This document shows positions 6,645-12,970 of a DNA stretch of 14,647 nt, piece after piece. Location: the NCBI GenBank assembly GCA_016764835.1, contig JAESRD010000226.1, forward strand, positions 1-14,647. Reading direction: 5' to 3'. Both the position numbers and the translations under genes were made by a program. The stretch comes from Paracoccaceae bacterium (GTDB lineage: Bacteria; Pseudomonadota; Alphaproteobacteria; Rhodobacterales; Rhodobacteraceae). Within the stretch, counting starts at the first letter, position 1; the number at the start of each line of letters is the position of its first letter. A model generated the notes under the pieces. The model did no database searches. It had not been told where the DNA came from and saw only the letters and a program-made list of their open reading frames with translations.

Positions 6645-7624
6645 GGATTATCCCTAAAGAGCTGAAGGGTCTCGCCAAAGAACTTGTCGCGTATCTCGGG
6701 CCGCTCGATCATAATCTCGTGGCGGCCTTTCTCGAAGGTGACGAGCTTGCTGCCGGGCCAGGTGTCTAGCCGGGAATGAATGCGGGCCGGGTCAACGATA
6801 GCCTCATCATCGCCAAGGAAGGCGATCGTTGGCAGGGCGGGCGAGGGCATGGCCGACAGATTGCGCATTTCGCGCAGCGATTCGTTGAGCCAGTGCAGCG
6901 ACGGGCCGCCAATAGACAGCTCGGGGTGGGCCGCAACCTGCTGGCGCACATATTCATATTGCTGCGGGTCAGTGGTCAGGTTGTTTTTGTCAAACTCAAC
7001 CCGTTTGAAATATGCTTCGGCCAGCTGGCCGGGGGCGAAGGCTTGCGAAAATCCCAGCGGGTGGCTGAGCGTCGACAGGCCCCAAGCCAAGGACCGCATC
7101 GGCAGGGTCATTTGAATGCCCCACATCGGGGCCGAGAACGAGGCGGCGTTGACATCCATGCCGTCCATCAGGGCGCGCAGACCAATACAGCCGCCCATAG
7201 AATGGCCGATAAGGTAGAACGGCTTGGGCAGTTCGAGCGATTCGGCGTGGGCCAAAAGTGTGGCAACATCAAACTGATAGTCGGCAAAGGCGCCAACATG
7301 GCCGGTCGAGGGATTATCATGCATCCGGTCAGACAGGCCCTGGCCGCGCCAATCAACGCACAGCACGCTGTAGCCCAGCTCAGTAAGCCGCAAAGCCGAG
7401 CGCTCATATTTTTCAATATGCTCAGTGCGGCCCGGAAACATCAGGATCGTGCCGATCTGGCCCGCTGTCTTTTGCCCGGCCGCGTCTCGGCCCGCTTTAG
7501 GCCGCCAATGGGCGACGCGAATGCGCACCCCATCAGCAGTGGTCAGCCAATGCGCAGCAGCTTGTGCTGGCGCATCGGCAACATCCGCATAAAGCGGCGC
7601 TTCTATCGGACGAGTATCAAGCAA
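6641..7624 (-). CDS. Lysophospholipase-like alpha/beta hydrolase
   Basis: This is a 327-residue serine hydrolase of the alpha/beta-hydrolase fold (Hydrolase_4 / PldB / monoacylglycerol-lipase type), expected to cleave ester bonds in lipids or other small esters. Seen: the oxyanion-region motif FPGRTEHIEKY at 63-73, VDWRGQGLSDR at 90-100, the nucleophile elbow GHSMGG at 140-145 with Ser142, an acidic cluster GDDEAIVD at 271-278 that should supply the acid, and His302 in GRHEIM as the catalytic His. No signal peptide is evident, so it is probably cytoplasmic. The start is a TTG at 7624 that overlaps the 3' end of the SCP2 gene by 8 bases; no ATG is available nearby before the conserved N-terminal segment (TTADGVRIRVAHW). 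The 3' end overlaps the aldolase gene by 4 bases. The lipid role is inferred from the family. Confidence 0.9.
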   Translation of the reverse strand: MLDTRPIEAPLYADVADAPAQAAAHWLTTADGVRIRVAHWRPKAGRDAAGQKTAGQIGTILMFPGRTEHIEKYERSALRLTELGYSVLCVDWRGQGLSDRMHDNPSTGHVGAFADYQFDVATLLAHAESLELPKPFYLIGHSMGGCIGLRALMDGMDVNAASFSAPMWGIQMTLPMRSLAWGLSTLSHPLGFSQAFAPGQLAEAYFKRVEFDKNNLTTDPQQYEYVRQQVAAHPELSIGGPSLHWLNESLREMRNLSAMPSPALPTIAFLGDDEAIVDPARIHSRLDTWPGSKLVTFEKGRHEIMIERPEIRDKFFGETLQLFRDNP

Positions 7625-7907
7625 GGCTACCTGACAGCTTCATTGCTGCCCCCATATCTCCGTCAACCTTCAGCTTGCCTGTCATAAAGGCCGCCGTTGG
7701 GTTCTGGTCGCCATCCATGATGGCCTGAAAAGTTTCGGCACTGGCGGTCAAAGTCACGTCAGTGTCGTCGTCAGAAGCGCGTGCGCCGCCGCCATCCATA
7801 ACAATAGAGCCTTCGCCTTCGATGACGAACTTGGCCGAGCCGTCAAAACCGCCGGGGCCGAGTTTCTCGTTCAGTGCTGCTACTGCGCCGTCTATGATAT
7901 CGCTCAT
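7617..7907 (-). CDS. SCP2-like sterol/lipid-carrier domain protein
   Basis: This is a 96-residue stand-alone SCP2-like protein. The fold binds hydrophobic ligands such as sterols, fatty acids or acyl-CoAs in a tunnel. Seen: an amphipathic N-terminal helix (MSDIIDGAVAALNEKL), strands with GSAKFVIEGEGSIVMDG, the acidic turn ASDDDTDVTLTASAETFQAIMDG at about 43-65, and the family's typical end PTAAFMTGKLKVDGDMGAAMKLSGSL. The ATG at 7907 follows GGAAAGGAAG (7913-7922, minus strand) at 5 bases. An in-frame ATG at 7937 would put this site inside the gene, so it is less likely. The end overlaps the TTG start of the hydrolase by 8 bases, so the pair is probably one translationally coupled unit for lipid handling. 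Bacterial ligands are unknown. Confidence 0.9.
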   Translation of the reverse strand: MSDIIDGAVAALNEKLGPGGFDGSAKFVIEGEGSIVMDGGGARASDDDTDVTLTASAETFQAIMDGDQNPTAAFMTGKLKVDGDMGAAMKLSGSLA

Positions 7908-7972
7908 CGCCGCTTCCTTTCCATGATGTGATGACATGCCCTCTGGTGGCCTGCCGATTTGGTGTTACAATC
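7908..7972. promoter_or_regulatory. Divergent intergenic region between the SCP2 gene and the TPR gene
   Basis: These 65 bases hold the SCP2 ribosome binding site (7913-7922, minus strand). On the plus side, TACAAT at 7966-7971 resembles a -10 box but sits only 7 bases before the ATG at 7979, with no good -35 partner (CTGGTG at 7943-7948 is weak). If real, it would give a nearly leaderless message for the TPR gene. Confidence 0.3.
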
Positions 7973-8539
7973 ATGGTTATGAGTATTGTTGGACATTGCA
8001 GCAAATGTATCGTGGCGGCATTCGTCTTCGCAGTCGGGTATTCCCTACCTGCCGCGGCAGATGAGCAACGATCTGCCGATCTGCTAAATCAATTGCTCAA
8101 TGCGGCACCCGGTGAAGATGCCCGTATCGTTGGCGCTTTGATGACTGAATGGTCAAAAAGCGGCTCGGCGGCGGTTGATCTTTTGTTCACGCGCGGCCAA
8201 TCGGCGCTTGACGCGCAGCAATATAGGCTCGCAGCCGAGCATTTTACCGCCGCTATAGACTATGCGCCTGACTTTGCCGAAAGCTACCACGCCCGCGCCA
8301 CGGCCTATTACCGCCAAGGTTTGGTTGGCCCGGCCTTGGGTGATTTGAGCCGGACTCTACAGCTCAATGCTAATCATTTTGGCGCCATGCAGGGGCTGGC
8401 TGTCATTTTGCAAGAAATTGGTAAAGACGATGACGCTTTGGCCGTGTTTCAGGCCGCCCTTGCAATACACCCGTCCAATGGCGATATTACTGCGGCAATA
8501 GAGCGTCTTTTAGCCGCTCAAATCGGCCAAGCGCTTTAA
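7973..8539 (+). CDS. Exported tetratricopeptide-repeat (TPR) protein
   Basis: This is a protein of 188 residues with a signal peptide and TPR repeats, so probably a periplasmic protein-interaction factor. Seen: a hydrophobic segment after Lys11 (CIVAAFVFAVGYSLPAAA at about 12-29) with a likely cleavage after AAA just before DEQ, then about three helical repeats at roughly 70-103, 104-137 and 138-171 with typical residues (YRLAAEHFTAAIDYAPD; ALGDLSRTLQLN; DDALAVFQAALAIHP). The start is uncertain: ATG 7973, ATG 7979 and earlier GTG/ATG codons at 7928/7931 are all in frame and none has a clear Shine-Dalgarno site. I prefer 7973 or 7979 because they give a normal-length signal peptide. The gene lies 20 bases before the helicase on the same strand. 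Similar small TPR proteins are common in alphaproteobacteria; the partner is unknown. Confidence 0.85.
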   Translation: MVMSIVGHCSKCIVAAFVFAVGYSLPAAADEQRSADLLNQLLNAAPGEDARIVGALMTEWSKSGSAAVDLLFTRGQSALDAQQYRLAAEHFTAAIDYAPDFAESYHARATAYYRQGLVGPALGDLSRTLQLNANHFGAMQGLAVILQEIGKDDDALAVFQAALAIHPSNGDITAAIERLLAAQIGQAL

Positions 8540-8559
8540 CCGCAGCGCGGAATATATTT

Positions 8560-11436
8560 ATGCCCTCATCATCGCGCATTTTGGCCGTTCTTGGCCCCAC
8601 CAATACTGGCAAAACCCATTATGCTATTGAGCGGATGCTTGGCCATCGCACAGGCATAATCGGCTTGCCGCTGCGGCTGCTGGCGCGCGAGGTTTACGAC
8701 AAGATCGTCGCCGCGCGCGGGCCAAATGCCGTGGCTTTGGTCACCGGCGAAGAGCGGATTGTGCCCGGCCGCGCCCAATATTGGGTCTGTACTGTCGAGG
8801 CGATGCCCGCCGGCATGGCGGCTGATTTTGTCGCCATTGACGAGATACAGCTCTGCGCTGACCCAGAACGCGGCCATGTGTTTACCGACCGATTGCTAAA
8901 CGCGCGCGGCCAGTATGAGACCCTGTTCATGGGGGCCGCGACCATGCGCCAAGCGATTGCCGCCCTGGTGCCAGAGGCAGAGTTTGTCACCCGCGACCGC
9001 TTTTCCACCCTGACATATACCGGCAGCAAGAAGATAAGCCGTATGCCGGAACGCTCTGCTATTGTTGGCTTTTCTGTCGATAATGTCTATGCAATCGCCG
9101 AGTTGCTACGCCGCATGAAAGGCGGGGCGGCTGTGGTCATGGGCGCGCTCAGCCCGCGCACGCGTAACGCTCAAGTTGAGATGTACCAAAACGGCGATGT
9201 TGATTATCTGGTCGCTACAGATGCGATCGGCATGGGGCTGAACCTCGACATTGACCATGTCGCCTTTTCGGCCACTTCAAAGTTTGACGGCCACAAAATG
9301 CGCTATCTTGCCCCCGAAGAGCTGGCCCAGATTGCAGGCCGCGCTGGGCGCTACCTCAAAGGCGGCAGCTTTGGCGTAACCGGCGAGGCGCGGCCCTTTG
9401 ATGAAGAGGTTGTGACGGCGATAGAGGAACATCAGTTCCGGCCGGTAAAGCGGCTGATGTGGCGCAATGCCAAGCTGGAATTTGGCAGTACCAACCGGCT
9501 GATTAGCACACTAGAGCAACGCACTGACAATGACTGGCTGGGCCGGGTGCGCGAAAGCGACGATCTCGGCGCGCTCAAAACGCTCAACGCCGACGGCGAG
9601 GTCGCCGCCCGCGCCACAAACGGCCGCTCGGTGCGGCTGCTTTGGGATGTTTGCAATATTCCAGACTTTCGCGGGCTGGGCCGGGGCGAGCATGCGGCAC
9701 TGCTCACGCGGATATATTGCGATCTACACGAAACAGGCAGCGTACCTGAGCACTGGTTTTCTGAACAGATTAACCGTATTGACCGCGTGGACGGGGACAT
9801 TGATACTTTGTCCAAACGGTTGGCCTTTATTCGCACCTGGACCTATGTGGCCCAACGCAAAGATTGGCTGAATGACGAATTGCATTGGCGCGGGGTCACC
9901 CGCGCTGTAGAAGACCGGTTGTCAGACGCGCTACATGCGGCGCTGACACAGGCATTTGTGGACCGGCGGACAAGTGTTCTTGCCCGGCGGCTCAAACAGA
10001 AGGAGAGCCTCGTGGCAGAGGTAAGTGATACTGGTAATGTAACGGTCGAAGGCGAGTTCGTCGGCCGTTTAGAAGGATTTCGCTTTCAGGTTGATAAAGC
10101 CGGAAGCCCCGATGAGGCAAAAACGCTACGCCAAGCGGCGGCAGCGGCTTTAGCGCCCCTGTTCCATTTGCGGGCTGACCGCTTCTACAACGTCCCCGAT
10201 ACCGAGATCGATTTTACCGATCAGGGCGGGCTGATGTGGGGCACAGAGGCGATAGGCAAGCTGGTCAAAGGGCCAGAAGCGCTTCGCCCTGAAGTGGTCG
10301 TTTTTGTTGACGATGAGGCCGGACCGGCCGTGGCTGAGAAGGTGCAGCGCCGGTTGCAGCACTTTATCGACCGTAAAATTGCGCAGTCAATGGAGCCGCT
10401 TATTGCGCTGGCTGCTGACGAGACGCTGACAGGTTTGGTCAAGGGCTTTGCCTTCCGGCTGGTTGAAGAGTTTGGCATTTTGCCGCGCATGGCCGTGGCT
10501 GAAGATGTGCGCAGCCTTGACCAGGATGCGCGTGGCGCCTTGCGCAAACACGGCATTCGCTTTGGTCAGTTCACGATCTTTATGCCGCTGCTGCTCAAAC
10601 CTGCGCCAACCCGGCTGCGGTTGATTCTGTGGTCACTGGCGCGCGGGCTTGATGAGTTTCCTGAAAGCCCACCGCCCGGTTTGGTTACCATCCCGGTTGC
10701 ACCAAATGCACCGGCTGGCCACGACGCTATGCAGGGCTACCGGGCCGCTGGTGAGCGGGCCGTGCGGCTTGATATGCTGGAACGGCTGGCCGATATGCTG
10801 CGCGACTGTGATAGTCGCGGTGGCTTTGAAGGCACGGCTGATATGTTGTCGATCACCGGGCTGACGCTTGAGCAATTTGCCGAGCTGATGAAGGGGCTGG
10901 GCTATAAGGCTGAGCGTAGTGAGCGGCCGAAAGTGAAGCAGGTTCAGGCCACGGATGTGGCTGAGAAAGAGGCCGCGCCTGTTGACGGTGACGCGCCTAA
11001 AGAGGATGCGCCAGCGGAAGAAACGGCGGCTGAACCGGTAGCCCAAGCTGACGCCGTGGCGGAAGCGCCTGCCGAGGCCGAGGTTCAACCTGTTGAAAAG
11101 ACAGAAGAAGCAAAGCCTGACCTAGAGGTGTTCTACACCTTTACATGGGGCGGCCGGGCACGTGGCGGCCGAGGCGAACAGCGCGGTGAGCAACGGGGCG
11201 AACAACGCGCCCGGGCTGATAACCAAGACGGCGCGAAGAAGGGCGATGGCAAGAAGAATGCCGGGCAAGGCAAAAACGACGGCCCGCGCGGACGATCACA
11301 AAAGCCGCGCCGCAAGCCCAAGCAAGACGGCCAGAACAAAGCGCAAAAGTTTGAGGCGCGGCCCAAGGCCAAGCCCAAACAGATAGACCCAGACAACCCG
11401 TTTGCGGCAGCCCTTTCAGGGTTTAAAACCGAGTGA
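8560..11436 (+). CDS. SUV3-like superfamily 2 RNA helicase with long basic tail
   Basis: This 958-residue protein is a superfamily 2 helicase of the type related to mitochondrial SUV3, an ATP-dependent RNA unwinding enzyme that works with exoribonuclease in mitochondria. Seen: Walker A GPTNTGKT at 12-19, the Walker B variant DEIQ at 94-97 (SUV3-like rather than DEAD), a GAATMR motif III equivalent at about 126-131, ATDAIGMGLN near 221-230, and motif VI QIAGRAGRY at 257-265. The body runs to about residue 785, then a long Ala/Glu/Pro-rich acidic linker (about 800-855), the motif LEVFYTFTWGGR and a Lys/Arg/Gly-rich tail with three GEQR units (11173-11208). The tail is likely disordered and nucleic-acid binding. 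The ATG 8560 has only a weak upstream site. The stop overlaps the S4 gene start by 4 bases. An RNA role is inferred from family and neighbour. Confidence 0.93.
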   Translation: MPSSSRILAVLGPTNTGKTHYAIERMLGHRTGIIGLPLRLLAREVYDKIVAARGPNAVALVTGEERIVPGRAQYWVCTVEAMPAGMAADFVAIDEIQLCADPERGHVFTDRLLNARGQYETLFMGAATMRQAIAALVPEAEFVTRDRFSTLTYTGSKKISRMPERSAIVGFSVDNVYAIAELLRRMKGGAAVVMGALSPRTRNAQVEMYQNGDVDYLVATDAIGMGLNLDIDHVAFSATSKFDGHKMRYLAPEELAQIAGRAGRYLKGGSFGVTGEARPFDEEVVTAIEEHQFRPVKRLMWRNAKLEFGSTNRLISTLEQRTDNDWLGRVRESDDLGALKTLNADGEVAARATNGRSVRLLWDVCNIPDFRGLGRGEHAALLTRIYCDLHETGSVPEHWFSEQINRIDRVDGDIDTLSKRLAFIRTWTYVAQRKDWLNDELHWRGVTRAVEDRLSDALHAALTQAFVDRRTSVLARRLKQKESLVAEVSDTGNVTVEGEFVGRLEGFRFQVDKAGSPDEAKTLRQAAAAALAPLFHLRADRFYNVPDTEIDFTDQGGLMWGTEAIGKLVKGPEALRPEVVVFVDDEAGPAVAEKVQRRLQHFIDRKIAQSMEPLIALAADETLTGLVKGFAFRLVEEFGILPRMAVAEDVRSLDQDARGALRKHGIRFGQFTIFMPLLLKPAPTRLRLILWSLARGLDEFPESPPPGLVTIPVAPNAPAGHDAMQGYRAAGERAVRLDMLERLADMLRDCDSRGGFEGTADMLSITGLTLEQFAELMKGLGYKAERSERPKVKQVQATDVAEKEAAPVDGDAPKEDAPAEETAAEPVAQADAVAEAPAEAEVQPVEKTEEAKPDLEVFYTFTWGGRARGGRGEQRGEQRGEQRARADNQDGAKKGDGKKNAGQGKNDGPRGRSQKPRRKPKQDGQNKAQKFEARPKAKPKQIDPDNPFAAALSGFKTE

Positions 11437-11750
11437 GCAAACCGGAGCAGGCGGGCAATGCGCGCCCGACGCTCCGGATCGATAAATGGCTATGGCAAGC
11501 GCGGTTCTTTAAGACCCGTGGCCTTGCCAGTAAAATGGTTTTGCGCGGGAAACTGCGTGTTAATGGCCAACGTGTAGCAAAGCCGGGACGCGGTGTTGGT
11601 GCCGGCGATGTGCTTACATTTGTGCAGGCAAAAGAGATCCGGGTGGTGCGTGTATTGGCCTGTGGCGCCCGGCGCGGCCCGGCGGTTGAGGCGCAGGCAC
11701 TTTATTTTGACCTGCAAAACGCCGAGCATGATGTTTCAACGCTTGAATGA
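11433..11750 (+). CDS. S4-domain RNA-binding protein, Hsp15-like
   Basis: This is a 105-residue protein with an S4 RNA-binding domain of the Hsp15 (HslR) type. In Escherichia coli, Hsp15 binds 50S subunits that still carry a nascent chain on a peptidyl-tRNA. Seen: the S4 signature LRIDKWLWQARFFKTRGLA at about 14-32, then GKLRVNGQRVAKPGRGVGAGD at about 39-59 that completes the domain, and a basic turn GARRGP at 78-83. It starts with GTG at 11433, and its GTGA overlaps the helicase stop, implying translational coupling. The C-terminal part after residue 85 is short and acidic. Linkage to the helicase suggests a shared RNA or ribosome role. The family call is firm; that it acts exactly like E. 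coli Hsp15 is inference. Confidence 0.92.
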   Translation: MSKPEQAGNARPTLRIDKWLWQARFFKTRGLASKMVLRGKLRVNGQRVAKPGRGVGAGDVLTFVQAKEIRVVRVLACGARRGPAVEAQALYFDLQNAEHDVSTLE

Positions 11751-11798
11751 TCCGAGCTGCTGCACTAGCAAAAGCTTCTGAAAACTGCGGAAAAAGCT

Positions 11799-12134
11799 AT
11801 GACCTATATTGTCCTCGATAATTGTATTGCCTGCAAATACACCGACTGTGTCGAGGTTTGCCCGGTAGATTGTTTCTATGAGGGCGAGAACATGCTGGTT
11901 ATTCACCCCGATGAATGCATCGATTGCGGGGTCTGCGAGCCAGAATGCCCGGCAGATGCTATCCGGCCGGATACTGAGCCGGATATGGAGAAGTGGGTTG
12001 AATTTAATCGCAAATATTCGGAAATGTGGCCGGTTATTATAACCAAAAAAGACCCTTTGCCTGAGGCAGAGGAGATGGACGGCAAATCTGGCAAGCTTGA
12101 GCTGCTGTCAGAGAAACCCGGCGAGGGTGGCTGA
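11799..12134 (+). CDS. fdxA: Seven-iron ferredoxin FdxA
   Basis: This 111-residue protein is a 7Fe ferredoxin, an electron carrier holding one [3Fe-4S] and one [4Fe-4S] cluster in the cytoplasm. All expected cysteines are present: C9, C17 and C50 should bind the 3Fe cluster, and C21, C40, C43 and C46 the 4Fe cluster, within [16 protein letters not shown] and [17 protein letters not shown]12 and C25 are additional. The C-terminal half (about 58-111) includes [17 protein letters not shown], usual for the alphaproteobacterial/actinobacterial FdxA type. The ATG is preceded by GCGGAAAAA. It lies 48 bases after the S4 gene and 214 bases before carD. The redox partner is unknown. The stop sits inside a hairpin (12121-12149). 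Confidence 0.97.
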   Translation: MTYIVLDNCIACKYTDCVEVCPVDCFYEGENMLVIHPDECIDCGVCEPECPADAIRPDTEPDMEKWVEFNRKYSEMWPVIITKKDPLPEAEEMDGKSGKLELLSEKPGEGG

Positions 12135-12149
12135 ACATAGCCACCTCGC
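12121..12149 (+). terminator. Hairpin spanning the fdxA stop codon; terminator or processing site
   Basis: The left arm GCGAGGGTGGCT (12121-12132) pairs with the right arm AGCCACCTCGC (12139-12149) over 11 base pairs with one bulged G and a 6-base loop GAACAT that includes part of the TGA stop (12132-12134). No T-tract follows (next bases AATCGGTCT), so it is not a textbook intrinsic terminator; it may slow 3' decay or reduce read-through into carD. Confidence 0.5.
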
Positions 12150-12206
12150 AATCGGTCTGGCGCAAATGGAAAACTCCGGTTTTTCGCGTTAGAATCACGC
12201 GGCACT

Positions 12207-12234
12207 TTGCGATGCCGCATTTTTGTGCTATAAG
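12207..12234 (+). promoter_or_regulatory. Candidate housekeeping promoter of carD
   Basis: TTGCGA (12207-12212) and TATAAG (12229-12234) are separated by 16 bases and resemble sigma-70-type -35 and -10 boxes. Transcription would begin near 12241, leaving a leader of about 108 bases before the carD ATG at 12349. The rest of the 214-base fdxA-carD gap shows nothing else clear except the ribosome binding site GGAAAGGAAG before the ATG. Confidence 0.4.
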
Positions 12235-12348
12235 GGCGTTAATGCTGCAGCAAATATTCTGATCTACTTCTAACCACCTGAAGCCGACGCTGGTTCTGAC
12301 CGCGCCGGTTTTCTTGCTGTTTGGAGCTGATCTTTTGGAAAGGAAGCC

Positions 12349-12867
12349 ATGTCAAAGGCACGTAAATACGAGTTTAACCCAGGTGATTTTGTTGTCTATC
12401 CGGCGCATGGCGTTGGTAAAGTCGCGTCGATCGACGAGCAAGAGGTCGGTGGCCTTGTGCTTGAGATGTTCGTGATTGCTTTTGAAAAAGACAAAATGAC
12501 GCTTCGGGTGCCAACGGCAAAGGCGACAGAGGCCGGGCTACGCTCGCTGTCATCGCCTGATATCGTTGCCCATTCGATGAAGACTTTGCGCGGCAAAGCG
12601 CGGGTCAAAAAGGCAATGTGGTCGCGCCGGGCACAGGAATATGAGCAAAAGATCAACTCAGGTGATCTGATTGCGATTGCCGAAGTTGTGCGCGATCTGC
12701 ACCGGGCTGATGACCAGCGTGAGCAGAGCTACTCTGAGCGTCAGCTATATGAAGCAGCACTTGAGCGGCTGACCCGTGAAATTGCCGCAGTTTCTGGCAA
12801 TGACGAGAAAGCCGCCGGTCAAGAGATTATGGATGTGTTGATTAGCCGGGCAGTTGCTGCGGCCTAA
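12349..12867 (+). CDS. carD: CarD/CdnL-type transcriptional regulator
   Basis: This is a 172-residue protein of the CarD/CdnL family, which binds the RNA polymerase beta subunit and stabilises open promoter complexes, supporting rRNA and growth-related transcription. Seen: the Tudor-like RNA-polymerase-interacting domain beginning FNPGDFVVYPAHGVGKV at 9-25, then LRVPTAKATEAGLRSLSS at about 52-69, and a helical C-terminal domain with KARVKKAMWSRRAQEYEQKI (about 83-102) and DLHRADDQREQSYSERQLYEAALERL, which contacts DNA in the family. The ATG follows a strong ribosome binding site. The chain ends in VAAA, which resembles a ClpX-type C-terminal degron. The gene has its own likely promoter and a strong terminator behind it. 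Alphaproteobacterial members are usually named CarD or CdnL. Confidence 0.95.
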   Translation: MSKARKYEFNPGDFVVYPAHGVGKVASIDEQEVGGLVLEMFVIAFEKDKMTLRVPTAKATEAGLRSLSSPDIVAHSMKTLRGKARVKKAMWSRRAQEYEQKINSGDLIAIAEVVRDLHRADDQREQSYSERQLYEAALERLTREIAAVSGNDEKAAGQEIMDVLISRAVAAA

Positions 12868-12890
12868 TCACCGACCTCTTACCATACGGA

Positions 12891-12919
12891 AAAAGCCGCG
12901 CCTTACGGGCGCGGCTTTT
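12891..12919. terminator. Bidirectional intrinsic terminator between carD and purD
   Basis: The arms AAAAGCCGCGCC (12891-12902) and GGCGCGGCTTTT (12908-12919) form a perfect 12-base-pair stem with a 5-base loop TTACG. On the plus strand it is followed by GTTGTTTT, on the minus strand by TCC after TTTT. It lies 23 bases after carD and 51 bases after purD, so it can end transcripts from both convergent genes. Confidence 0.93.
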
Positions 12920-12970
12920 GTTGTTTTGCCTGAGCCGCCCATGCGGCAGCGGCGCTGAACTGGCCGGGCG

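Noticed and set aside
6776..7687. A 303-codon open frame on the plus strand opposite the hydrolase.
   Set aside because: It is antisense to a hydrolase with a complete catalytic motif set and has no family features of its own.
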